The notes below the pieces were generated by a model. It saw nothing but the letters and a program-made list of their open reading frames with translations. It did not search any database and was not told the origin of the DNA. 64,000 bases of DNA from Tateyamaria sp947503385 (GTDB lineage Bacteria; Pseudomonadota; Alphaproteobacteria; Rhodobacterales; Rhodobacteraceae). The DNA is taken from NCBI RefSeq assembly GCF_051195235.1, contig NZ_JBNFZM010000008.1, forward strand, positions 1-64,000. The letters run 5' to 3'. Both the position numbers and the translations under genes were made by a program. Each line of letters begins with the position of its first letter. Position 1 is the stretch's first letter. Below, piece by piece: positions 1 to 9,037 of this stretch.

Positions 1-256
1 GCCGTAAGGGACTTGGTTTGCGGAACCCATCAGGGCCAGCGGTCAAAACCGCGCAAACAGGCCGGACACACGACTGCGTCTGACAAATGCACAAATCAGA
101 TCAAAAAAGTCTTGCTATGCAGGAGCCATCCACACATGACATTCGCTGCAGCCGCATTGATAAGAAGTCGGCATAGCCAAAGCAGACAGTCAGGATCCAT
201 TGTCAAAGCCACCTTCAGGAGCGGAAGTGATGCAAAAGCATCAACTGCCTGATCTG
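1..256. other. Left edge, no convincing gene
   Basis: About 250 bases with no reading frame that looks like a protein. A plus-strand frame at 13-252 is low-complexity, basic and lacks a ribosome-binding site. The stretch ends at the promoter-like site before the Zorya operon. Confidence 0.6.
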
Positions 257-285
257 TTGCACTATCTCAGACATACACGTTTAAT
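257..285 (+). promoter_or_regulatory. Possible sigma70 promoter of the nuclease-Zorya operon
   Basis: TTGCAC at 257-262 and TTTAAT at 280-285 are separated by 17 bases, which fits a -35/-10 pair, and lie just upstream of the first gene at 308. This is a motif match only; no transcription start is known. Confidence 0.35.
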
Positions 286-307
286 GATCGCAGCGTTTTA
301 ATTTTCT

Positions 308-1702
308 ATGTTTGGAATCAGGAAGATGACTGAAGGACTCCCGGAATTTCTTAAACAAGGCGAAGCTGCGAGGCTCTTCCCAGTATTATCCACGACTTCA
401 AAAGAAGGGAGGACAACGTCGATAGTCCTTGCCTGCCTTTCTGTTGTTCGCGAGCTTGGAAGTGACCTATTGAAGTCTATCGGGCAAAACGTTGGTGTTC
501 GAACGAAGGTCGAATGCTACACGGAAATTGTTTTCCGCAATTCTACGGCCCCACATGAAGATCGGCCAGATGGTCTAATTGTTGTCAGCAATGGAAACCG
601 ACAATGGCGTGCCTTAGTCGAAGCGAAAATCGGCTCTGCAACACATAGTGTTGAACAGATTGAAAAGTATCGAAAATTGGCACAGGAGCAGTCCGTTGAC
701 TGTGTGATCACTCTTTCCAATCAGTTCGCGGCACAACCCCAAACACATCCACTTGAACAAGTTAGAAAGAGCCGTTCGCGGATACCGGTATATCATTGGT
801 CATGGATGCATATCTTGACGACCAGCGATCTTCTTTTGACAAACGAAGCTATTGCAGATGACGACCAGAAGCAGGTTTTGTCCGAACTTCGGAGATTTCT
901 GACGCACGAGAGTGCAGGAGTACGTGGCTTCGAAAGAATGCCACCCGAATGGTCTGAGCTAAACAAACTGGTATCAAGTGGCGGTTCGATACCGGCTAAA
1001 TCACCGCTTTTGTTGCCCGTTATCTTGGCATGGCATCAAGAAACACGCGATCTTTCGCTAATTCTTTCTCGAATGACAGGCGCGCGTGTTTCTGAACGAT
1101 TGCCCAGAAAACACCAAAAAGACGCAGCATGTAGGGTCAACGATGACAGTCAGAAGTTGAGGGACGAAGCTTGCCTTGAAAGCCAGCTTATGGTTCCGGA
1201 CGCGGCAGCTCCTATCGAAATCTCCGCTGATTTGCGTCGAAGGTCCATCGATGTTGGGATGACACTCCGTGCGCCAGACGACCGAAAATCTACTTCCGCT
1301 CGCATTAATTGGTTACTTAGACAAATCAAACACGAACAGGTCGACGATTTTCATGTCAGGTTGCAGTGGCCTGGAACAAGTGGGCCTACGCAATTTCAGC
1401 TTTCGGAGCTGAGGGAAAACGTTCAAATTGCCGAGGTCGACAAATCACACCTGAGCCCGAACGGCTTTCACATCTTCCTGTCAAAGCGGTTGGGTGGTCG
1501 TTTCACTCAGCAAAGCAATTTCATTTCTGATCTAGAGCAAATCGTACCCGATTTCTATGGATCCGTCGGCTCGGCACTTCGGCAACATCAAAAGAAAGCG
1601 CCTACACTTAGACCTGATCGCAAACAGAGTGATGATGTAACGCCTGAAGCTATTCATGAGGAGTCTGATGAGACAAAAGAAAATGGCCCCGGTGATACTT
1701 AG
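308..1702 (+). CDS. PD-(D/E)XK-like nuclease protein coupled to Zorya
   Basis: A 464-codon protein that I do not recognise by name. Around residues 83-110 it carries an Asp (in RPDGLIVV) followed about 18 residues later by EAK (ALVEAKIG), the spacing and context of a PD-(D/E)XK nuclease core. The C-terminal ~250 residues match nothing I know. Its TAG stop shares one base with the GTG start of zorA, so it looks like the first gene of the Zorya operon and not a bystander. A second possible start is ATG at 326, which begins MTEGLPEFL and has AGGA close upstream. A nuclease or DNA-binding accessory role in phage defence is inferred from motif and context. It could instead be a substrate-sensing domain that has lost activity. 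Confidence 0.7.
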   Translation: MFGIRKMTEGLPEFLKQGEAARLFPVLSTTSKEGRTTSIVLACLSVVRELGSDLLKSIGQNVGVRTKVECYTEIVFRNSTAPHEDRPDGLIVVSNGNRQWRALVEAKIGSATHSVEQIEKYRKLAQEQSVDCVITLSNQFAAQPQTHPLEQVRKSRSRIPVYHWSWMHILTTSDLLLTNEAIADDDQKQVLSELRRFLTHESAGVRGFERMPPEWSELNKLVSSGGSIPAKSPLLLPVILAWHQETRDLSLILSRMTGARVSERLPRKHQKDAACRVNDDSQKLRDEACLESQLMVPDAAAPIEISADLRRRSIDVGMTLRAPDDRKSTSARINWLLRQIKHEQVDDFHVRLQWPGTSGPTQFQLSELRENVQIAEVDKSHLSPNGFHIFLSKRLGGRFTQQSNFISDLEQIVPDFYGSVGSALRQHQKKAPTLRPDRKQSDDVTPEAIHEESDETKENGPGDT

Positions 1703-3147
1703 TGTTTGATTTCCAGGAAGGCAGCCAAGACGTCGTCGATGCGGTTCTTACCGTCGCGGCGCTCCTTACGGACGAGTGGGTTCCGGGGCTGGTTGCTCTA
1801 GCAATGATCGGAGCGGCGGCGCTGCTATTCTTGGTTATGTTGAAAGTGACTGACGCGCAGTTGCGGTCACTTCGCTCGGCGACAAAACTAGTGACCAATA
1901 CGACTTCGGAGCTCGAGTTCGCTGGAAAATTCTCAGAGATAAGTGCGGCTCTCGGTGTCGGTAGTCCAAAGATCAATGGACCTAAAAGACGCATCGCTGA
2001 TGTTTGGCGTGAGTATCGCGAAACTCTGATCGAGCCGACTGAAGAGGGGCGGCCAATTCAAAACTCTATACGGCCATCTGCCTTCTTCAACATTGGGAAT
2101 CTTGGTTTTGGTCTTAGAAGCTGGCGATTTTGGCCAGGTTTGTTTGTCTCGATAGGTTTGCTTTTGACCTTTCTTGGTCTTGTGGCGGCTTTGCAGCAAA
2201 CCGGTGGGGTGCTCGATGCAGCCGATGGAGGCTCACGTAACAATGCGATGGGCGACGCGCTGAACGACTTGCTTACTGTCGCATCTGCGAAATTCATCAT
2301 GTCGTTGTCTGGACTATTTGTTTCGATCTTGCTCATCGGTGCAATTCGGTGGCGGGATTCCAGTGTCGATCGAGCAGTGAGCCACCTTGCTCATTCGCTC
2401 GAAGATCGATTGCAGTTTGTTAGTCTGGAGCGGCTGTCACAACAGCAGTTGGAGGAAGCCAAAGAAACGCGCACACATATGGCCAAGCTCAACATGGAGC
2501 TAATCACAGCCCTGGCGAAACCTCTTCAGGACGCCGCAGAAGCTGGCGGAAATGCTGCTGTTGGCGCGATGAAAGGTGTCGCTGAAAAAATTTCAGCAAC
2601 GTTGTCGGACACGGTCACAGAGGCAAGCGAGAAGATGGAAGCGGCTGCGACGAGTATGTCAGAGACAACCGTCGGGTTGGACAGCGTTTCACGCCGTATC
2701 GAAATGGTTGTTGGAGAGCTCAATTCTGCGGCCGAGGCTCTCTCGAGCGCGGCAACACCCGTTGCAGACAGCATTTCGCAGACCGAACAAATGACACGCA
2801 CTATCGCGAAGTCGAGCGTTGAGCTGGTGGAAAACGCTTCAGCAGCACTAAAGAGTCAAACAGAAGCGGTGGTAGTGGCAGCAGAGGCCATCAGCCAACA
2901 AGTTCGAGCCTTTGAAGAGCGCGCGAAGGCGTATGATGGTGACATGGCGAGAGCTCTTGAAGGTTATCGAAAGAACTTGGATGCCGCCGTTGAGAAGGTC
3001 TCTAGGTTCTCCGGTGACGTTCACGCAGATTACTCTGATGCGCTTCAGCGCTTACGTGCAGTCATTGATAGCGCTCGCTCCTTTGAACCTACAACTGATG
3101 ATGTCGCTGTGCAGGCGAGTGATGTAGATCAGGAGACACTATCGTGA
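1702..3147 (+). CDS. zorA: ZorA, MotA/ExbB-like motor subunit of type I Zorya
   Basis: A 481-codon inner-membrane protein related to MotA/TolQ/ExbB. Membrane segments are visible near residues 29-48, 145-165 and 193-215. A long, helical, Ala/Glu/Ser-rich cytoplasmic tail (about residues 230-460) fits the tail of ZorA. In Zorya, ZorA pentamers surround a ZorB dimer to form a proton-driven motor that senses phage and signals through the tail. The protein is shorter than the E. coli ZorA I recall (about 700 residues), so its tail is short. It starts with GTG overlapping the upstream stop, and its end overlaps zorB by four bases (GTGA). Identity rests on fold, gene order and partners. Confidence 0.9.
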   Translation: MFDFQEGSQDVVDAVLTVAALLTDEWVPGLVALAMIGAAALLFLVMLKVTDAQLRSLRSATKLVTNTTSELEFAGKFSEISAALGVGSPKINGPKRRIADVWREYRETLIEPTEEGRPIQNSIRPSAFFNIGNLGFGLRSWRFWPGLFVSIGLLLTFLGLVAALQQTGGVLDAADGGSRNNAMGDALNDLLTVASAKFIMSLSGLFVSILLIGAIRWRDSSVDRAVSHLAHSLEDRLQFVSLERLSQQQLEEAKETRTHMAKLNMELITALAKPLQDAAEAGGNAAVGAMKGVAEKISATLSDTVTEASEKMEAAATSMSETTVGLDSVSRRIEMVVGELNSAAEALSSAATPVADSISQTEQMTRTIAKSSVELVENASAALKSQTEAVVVAAEAISQQVRAFEERAKAYDGDMARALEGYRKNLDAAVEKVSRFSGDVHADYSDALQRLRAVIDSARSFEPTTDDVAVQASDVDQETLS

Positions 3148-4190
3148 GAGGTGCCGACTACTACCACGCAGAGGAAGTCGAAGAGGAAGAAACAGCATTT
3201 GTCACGATGACAGATATGACTGTCAGTATTTTGTTCATACTATTGATTCTTCTTGCTTTTTTTGCAAGCCAATTGCGTCCCGAAGGCGTCAAATCCGAAG
3301 AGATCATCGAAGGACTAAATGCACAGCTTGATGTGCTCCAAGATGAGAACACCGAACTCAAGGCACTTCTGTCAGACCAGGACATCGATTTTTCTACGTT
3401 GTCGGAAACAAAATCCAGTTTGGAGGCTGCAAACCGGCGATTAGCGGAACTGGAAAGTATCCTGTCAGAACAAGAAGATATTGAGACGCAGCTTCTTCAA
3501 GCCATGGCAAAAGCTGACCTGCTTAAGAAACAACTGGAAGAGTTCAGCGAAAACCGCCTAGATCGTCTCGAAATTTATAATTCAGCCGTCCGCGACACGC
3601 GAGTTGGATTGTTACAAACCCTAAAATACCAGATTGACGCGGAGTACCCTGAACTACGGGTGCGACTGAGTGCAACGGAAGACGCGCTTCAATTTGTTGG
3701 AGAGGGCTTGTTCGCGTCCGGCAGTCGCAGCCTTTCGGTGTCAAGCACGGACAAAGTCCGTAGAATCGCTGAAATATTAGAAAATTCACTGTCATGTTAC
3801 ACTATTGGTTCCCGCTCAGCATTCGCCGAGGAGTGCAACGAAGGTTACGCGCTGATCGACGCCCTGCAAATTGAAGGTCATACTGACAGTGATGGAACGC
3901 TCAGCTTCAATACCAGACTTGGCGCAGACAGAGCGGCGGCGACCTACGGCGCAATGGTCGAGCATCTCCCAGGGTTGACGGACCACCGCAACTTCGCAAG
4001 CCAACCGGTGCTGTCTGTAGCTGGATACGGAGAAGACCGTCCTGTCGCACCAAATGACACAAACGACAACAAAAGCCTAAATCGCAGGATAGACTTACGC
4101 TTCATAATGTTGCGGCCATCTAGCGTCGAGGAAATCGACGAGATTAAGAGCGTTCTGCGAACCTATGCGCCGGGACTGATCGATCCATGA
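3144..4190 (+). CDS. zorB: ZorB, OmpA-domain motor subunit of type I Zorya
   Basis: A 348-codon MotB-like protein. One N-terminal membrane helix (about residues 25-44) begins with Asp24 in the motif MTDMTVSILF, where ZorB and MotB proteins carry the proton-binding aspartate. A coiled-coil linker (about 55-150) leads to an OmpA-like peptidoglycan-binding domain with EGHTDSDG at 244-251 followed by the usual R-ADRAA segment. The domain would anchor the motor to the cell wall. The GTG start overlaps zorA by four bases and the end overlaps zorC by four bases (ATGA), so all subunits are probably translationally coupled. Confidence 0.92.
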   Translation: MRGADYYHAEEVEEEETAFVTMTDMTVSILFILLILLAFFASQLRPEGVKSEEIIEGLNAQLDVLQDENTELKALLSDQDIDFSTLSETKSSLEAANRRLAELESILSEQEDIETQLLQAMAKADLLKKQLEEFSENRLDRLEIYNSAVRDTRVGLLQTLKYQIDAEYPELRVRLSATEDALQFVGEGLFASGSRSLSVSSTDKVRRIAEILENSLSCYTIGSRSAFAEECNEGYALIDALQIEGHTDSDGTLSFNTRLGADRAAATYGAMVEHLPGLTDHRNFASQPVLSVAGYGEDRPVAPNDTNDNKSLNRRIDLRFIMLRPSSVEEIDEIKSVLRTYAPGLIDP

Positions 4191-5512
4191 GTTTAGCAAG
4201 CGCCATTGTTAGCCTGTCTGCCCCCGTTCCAGGCCGCACTACATTGTCTGCGGCGCGGCTCGAAGAGGAATGCCGTTCAATTCGGGACAAATATCCAGCG
4301 CCAACACTTGTAACAGACAGCGCATTGAGCGCATTGGTTGAGCTGTGCCTATCTCGCGTAACAAGTGGCAATTGGAGGGGTGTTACAGAAGCAAACGTAC
4401 TACCGCTAGTACATGCACTTTGCCGCGGAAGTATAAGTGAGCCTACAAAACTAGTTGAATTCCTTAGCCGCGAAGTCAGTCTGACGCGCCGTACGTCGTT
4501 CTTGGCAGCCGCCATGGAAGGTTATTTGGAAGGTTGGTGCGGAGGCTCGACACATACACGTCGTGCAGCAATACTGCTTCAAGAGCGCCAGCGCGACTTA
4601 CCGGAACCTTATTCAGATTGTGTTTCCCAGGCTCCAGAGTGCCTCGATCCCGAGTCCGGCGCTCGAAGCATTGCGGCTCGAATCTTGGAAAGCGATGAGC
4701 CTTTGGAAGCAATGTCCGACCTTGGGTTTGGAGAGCCGTTTTCTCCGGGTTTTGCAACCGAAGTCGGCAACAGCTTCGTCCAGGATTATCCGTCGCCAGA
4801 GTCTCTTGCGCTTGCTCAACGCCTAGCTCGTTGGGCGCGGCCAGAAGACGGCGGCGGGATCGGAGGCGAGGGACTGATTGGTGCGCTCGATAAGCTTCTG
4901 TCGCCATGGCATCAACGTGTGCCAACCGAGGAAATTCAGGCATGGCTACTTGATTGGGTTCTCAAGCATATTGGCGACCCCCGAAAGCCTGGAGAAAGCG
5001 GGCGCTGGCTAACGGCATCGGAGACGAGCAAGCGCACCGTTCTTACTTGGTTAGCAGGTCAGAGCATAGAAGCTTTCATGAACGTCATTTCCGCGGTTGA
5101 AATTGAGCGCCCCGACATGTGGAGTGAGCGCAGAAATTTCTGGATGTCTCTATACAAAGAAGGGGTAATCACCGAAGCTTGGGTGGCCCTACATCCAGCT
5201 GCGCAACGAGAGGCAAAACGTCGATTTGACGAGACGAAGGAGCCCGCGTTCGAAGCCTTTGCGCAACAACTGGGAGGTCGCAAAGACACGTCCCTTCTCA
5301 TAATGAGAGCTGGCGATCACATTTTAGTCGAAGGTTCAAAAAACTATCGAATACATGTTTTTGATCGCGACTTTCCGGGCCGTCCCGAGCTGTATCGGGA
5401 TTCCTATCGTGATCAAGACATAACGCTTTCGCCAAGCAATCATCCGGCCACGAAGTACCATCGTGGAGGGATCAACAACTGGGGCAGCTGGGTTCGGAGA
5501 CAGTTACGATGA
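4187..5512 (+). CDS. zorC: ZorC, EH-signature protein of type I Zorya
   Basis: A 441-codon soluble protein with the EH-signature features of ZorC: a conserved MW-x-R-x-FW-x-SLY segment, Glu382 in ILVEGSKNYR and His425 in KYHRGGINNW near the C-terminus. In type I Zorya, ZorC is a cytoplasmic effector that is thought to bind DNA and act with ZorD after the ZorAB motor is triggered. The rest of the protein is helical and has no other motif I can name. Both ends overlap neighbours by four bases, placing it firmly in the operon. Confidence 0.88.
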   Translation: MSLASAIVSLSAPVPGRTTLSAARLEEECRSIRDKYPAPTLVTDSALSALVELCLSRVTSGNWRGVTEANVLPLVHALCRGSISEPTKLVEFLSREVSLTRRTSFLAAAMEGYLEGWCGGSTHTRRAAILLQERQRDLPEPYSDCVSQAPECLDPESGARSIAARILESDEPLEAMSDLGFGEPFSPGFATEVGNSFVQDYPSPESLALAQRLARWARPEDGGGIGGEGLIGALDKLLSPWHQRVPTEEIQAWLLDWVLKHIGDPRKPGESGRWLTASETSKRTVLTWLAGQSIEAFMNVISAVEIERPDMWSERRNFWMSLYKEGVITEAWVALHPAAQREAKRRFDETKEPAFEAFAQQLGGRKDTSLLIMRAGDHILVEGSKNYRIHVFDRDFPGRPELYRDSYRDQDITLSPSNHPATKYHRGGINNWGSWVRRQLR

Positions 5513-8500
5513 GCGGTCTTCAGGTCAGGGAGATTTTTGAGAACGGAGTCATTCTGGAACCTACGCGCGGGAATCGCGGCGCTTGGAACAGGTTGCGCCG
5601 TTCTCCCGTCATCGACCTTCGAAATCCGCTCCAAGAGGACAAGGATCTTTCCTTTGCTCTGGCCCGCATTCGAACGCTTGATCATTCCGGCAAGGACGCG
5701 GTTATTCGGCCAGACAGCCTGACCTTGTCGCACGGTATTGTTGCCAAGATCGAAGACGTTTTCGCGCCCGCACTCGGACTGCCAAAATTAGAGGATCAAT
5801 TAACCTTCGCAACGAAATTCTTGGGCACGCTTGGCAGTTCGGACGCGCGCCTAGAATGGCACTGGGAGAGGCTGGGCAAGCCAGAAATGGTGCCACGCCG
5901 AGGAGCCTTTCTTTTCCCAGATACACCAGGTTCGCGACGACGGATACCGGCCACCATTTTGCAAGCCATTGAGCTATCGGAGACATTTGACCCTACTTCT
6001 CCTTTGCCTGCACACTGGCGCGCTTTGGCTGCATTTCGCGACTGCCTGGGAAGCGCAGGCAAACGCGCATCTCCGGACAGATTTCTTTCGGACTTGAGGA
6101 TTACTTCCGTTGCTAGGATTGGCATTGAAGTGGACACACAGGATGAGGCCGCGTTTGCTGCTGTACCAGTCGGTGCTAAGGCGGAAATTGGCGAAACCGA
6201 TGAACCACTGTTTTCTAAGGCTGTGCGAAAAAGCTTTTCGGATGCGGTCGCAGACCATGGTGCGCTTCCAGCGTACCGCTTGTCGGATGGTACATTTGCA
6301 GTCGTTGATCAGAGTGCTGCCCCAGTGCTCGAACTCGTTGCAAAGGCCATGAGGGGAGACAGAGCGCAACGCAAAGCCTTTATTCTGGATGCTCCCAGAC
6401 TGATCGAAGAAGCCCTGGAACGTCATTTCTTAGAAACTGGTCAGATCAATGAGGATACTACGCCTGAGCAATCGGCTGAATTGGTTGCGACCGCGCTTGA
6501 AGACGGCTGGGCGGAAACCAATGGCTGGTCGGAGCGGGTCATTGGCATAGGTGCCGTCGCCAGACTTGAAATGGAAATTTCGGTGGGTTCAGGGTTGCCT
6601 TGGCTCCCAGATACTCTTGAGCAGTCACTAGGTGAACTGCTGGGATCAATTGCGGATGATAAGCTAGAGGCGGCTATTCAGGCTCTTCAGAGAGCCATTT
6701 TGAATGGCGAAGTGAGCATAGAGTTTGACGAGGTCAGTGTACCAGTCCACCCCGACGTAATTGAGGCACTCAGACGTCGCTTGGCCATGCGCGCAGATAC
6801 GACCGAGGTTCGCGGTGAGCCAGATGAAGCGCTCTTGCCATTGGTGCACGCTAACCTTCACGATCTTGACTATTTCGCGCACAAGTCTCCTAGAGGCCGT
6901 GCTGAGGAGGGCCTACCTTCTTCAGTCATATCCGTGTTGCGCCCATATCAGTTAAAAGCGTTCGACTGGCAGCTAGCCGCGTGGACAAAGGGTATGCCCG
7001 GACTCCTCAATGCCGACGAACAAGGCCTAGGTAAGACTCTTCAAACACTGTCATTTCTTGCTTGGCTTACTCGCGAGATGCGCAATGGCAAAGTCGCGCC
7101 GAGGCCGATACTGGTGGTTGCTCCCACGTCGTTGTTACGCAATTGGCAAGACGAAATCGAGCAACACCTAGATGCCGGAGCTTTGGGGCCGATTCACCGT
7201 CTGTACGGAACTGAACTGTCAAAATTCCGAGGCACGCGTGGACGCGACATAGTAGACGGTGAGACCCATCTGGATTTGTCGGATTTGGTCGGAACAGTTG
7301 GTGTAGTTGTCACAACTTACCAAACACTCGCAAACTACGCAGTCAGCCTGAATCAACTGCATTTTGGCGCATCCGTCTTTGACGAGATTCAGTTCATAAA
7401 GAACCCAAGAACACAAAGAGCAACAGCCGTCAAAGGCGTCAACTCCGATTTTCATATCGGTTTGACTGGGACACCTATAGAGAACCGAACTCAAGATCTT
7501 TGGTCGATAGTAGATACTATAGCACCAGGCTCACTGGGCGCTCTGGCGGGCTTTAATCGCATTTTTGAGAAACCGGACGGGGCACGCTTAGAACAATTAA
7601 GAACGGCACTGTTTGACTCTGCGGGAGGCGGAACACCGCTTTGCCTCCGGCGTACAAAAGAGGAAGCGGATCCTTCCATTCCACCGAAAGTGAGACTGCT
7701 CTATTCGCGAGACATGCCTCGCCCACAGATGTTGAGGTACGACGAAGCGAGGGCGAAAGGCGGTGGTATCTTGCAAGTTTTGCAACACATTCGACGCGTT
7801 TCAGCACACCCCGGAATGCTGGAGGGTGAACTTACAGACGATTTTATTGGTGCTTCGGCGCGAACCGAAGCAACCCTTGATATTTTGCGCTACATTGCGT
7901 CGAAAGGTGAGCGCGCCTTGGTCTTTGTCGAGAACCTTGATCTGCAAGCCTGGCTCGCTGAATTCCTAAAGATCGAATTCGGTCTTCGTGAGGTCATGGT
8001 GATTAATGGTGGAACTTCGATAAACGACAGGCGCGAAATCACGAGAAGGTTTCAACGGCACCTGAAAGAGGACGAAGGCTTTGATGTACTTCTGCTTGGT
8101 CCAAGAGCCGCTGGTACTGGCTTAACCTTGACGGCTGCTAACCATGTAATCCATCTCACAAGGTGGTGGAATCCAGCAGTCGAAGAGCAGTGCAACGACC
8201 GAACTCTCAGGATTGGTCAGACGAAACAGGTTACCATCCACTTGCCAATGGCAATTCACCCGGGTCTTGGACCTGCTTCGTTCGACTGCCTTCTTCATCG
8301 CTTGATCTCAGGCAAAAGAGCATTGGCCTCTAACGTGATGCAGCCTTCGCTTGTTTCTGAAGGTGATCTGCGACTTCTCCACAATGCTGTAATATCTGGA
8401 GAAATCACAGACGACCTACCAAAATCAAACGCGGAAATAAACTTACCTGATCGCAATGATCTGTCGGTTGAAAACCTTGCTGAGAACGTAATTCAAATTT

Positions 8501-8691
8501 CGGGAAGCAGTTGGAAAGGCACAATTTTGGTTGGTTTTGGTGACGCGATCAATGACTTAGCCCAGTACCAGACCAAAGATACGCTGTGCGCAATTATGGT
8601 TTCGCCGCAGGCTATCGAATGGGATTTAGATATTCCACTTAGCAAGGTTACTGACCAGCGTCTTTGGCCTGACCTCGCACTTCCATTCTAG
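5509..8691 (+). CDS. zorD: ZorD, SNF2-family helicase of type I Zorya
   Basis: A 1,060-codon SNF2-type helicase. The first ~470 residues are an accessory region. The motor core shows Walker A QGLGKT at 505-510, a DEIQ box at 625-628, LTGTPIENR (motif III region) and the motif VI sequence R-T-L-R-I-G-Q at 898-904. In type I Zorya, ZorD is the large effector that processes or degrades invading DNA. I do not see an obvious Mrr-type nuclease core in the last ~150 residues. That is noteworthy because a separate nuclease-like gene begins the operon. The start overlaps zorC by four bases. Confidence 0.9.
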   Translation: MSGLQVREIFENGVILEPTRGNRGAWNRLRRSPVIDLRNPLQEDKDLSFALARIRTLDHSGKDAVIRPDSLTLSHGIVAKIEDVFAPALGLPKLEDQLTFATKFLGTLGSSDARLEWHWERLGKPEMVPRRGAFLFPDTPGSRRRIPATILQAIELSETFDPTSPLPAHWRALAAFRDCLGSAGKRASPDRFLSDLRITSVARIGIEVDTQDEAAFAAVPVGAKAEIGETDEPLFSKAVRKSFSDAVADHGALPAYRLSDGTFAVVDQSAAPVLELVAKAMRGDRAQRKAFILDAPRLIEEALERHFLETGQINEDTTPEQSAELVATALEDGWAETNGWSERVIGIGAVARLEMEISVGSGLPWLPDTLEQSLGELLGSIADDKLEAAIQALQRAILNGEVSIEFDEVSVPVHPDVIEALRRRLAMRADTTEVRGEPDEALLPLVHANLHDLDYFAHKSPRGRAEEGLPSSVISVLRPYQLKAFDWQLAAWTKGMPGLLNADEQGLGKTLQTLSFLAWLTREMRNGKVAPRPILVVAPTSLLRNWQDEIEQHLDAGALGPIHRLYGTELSKFRGTRGRDIVDGETHLDLSDLVGTVGVVVTTYQTLANYAVSLNQLHFGASVFDEIQFIKNPRTQRATAVKGVNSDFHIGLTGTPIENRTQDLWSIVDTIAPGSLGALAGFNRIFEKPDGARLEQLRTALFDSAGGGTPLCLRRTKEEADPSIPPKVRLLYSRDMPRPQMLRYDEARAKGGGILQVLQHIRRVSAHPGMLEGELTDDFIGASARTEATLDILRYIASKGERALVFVENLDLQAWLAEFLKIEFGLREVMVINGGTSINDRREITRRFQRHLKEDEGFDVLLLGPRAAGTGLTLTAANHVIHLTRWWNPAVEEQCNDRTLRIGQTKQVTIHLPMAIHPGLGPASFDCLLHRLISGKRALASNVMQPSLVSEGDLRLLHNAVISGEITDDLPKSNAEINLPDRNDLSVENLAENVIQISGSSWKGTILVGFGDAINDLAQYQTKDTLCAIMVSPQAIEWDLDIPLSKVTDQRLWPDLALPF

Positions 8692-9037
8692 ATCATGAAC
8701 AGGCGCTAGACTGCCAATTTGTGCCAATCTGAGCTTGGTTCATTCCGGTTACAACCGATACGAGTTGATTGCTACATGATCGACGAACTGCTGCTTTGGG
8801 GAATGCCGCATTGCGGCCAAAGGGCCTTGACCAATGTCGAATCTAGGTCGCCCCAGTAAAAATTCGGGTACCTCCTCCATGACGTGGAACCGCCAACCAA
8901 TGCTCCGTAACTCAGCCTCACTATTAGACCCAATATTGGCATTACCGACCAAAGGGCTTGGAAATGTCCAAGTTCTTTTCCTTTGATTGAGCTCTGGCCT
9001 GCGGCACAATGAGGAAATTGAATCACTAGAGCCGCCG
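8692..9037. other. Intergenic gap with a repeat fragment
   Basis: No convincing gene. Around 8789-8827 there is GCTTTGGG...AATGCCGCATTGCGGCC...AAAGGGCC, a degenerate copy of the dispersed repeat seen further right. It includes a short inverted match (GCTTTGG / CCAAAGG). Confidence 0.5.

Noticed and set aside
13..252. Plus-strand frame before the Zorya operon
   Set aside because: Basic, low-complexity product, no ribosome-binding site, no recognisable content.
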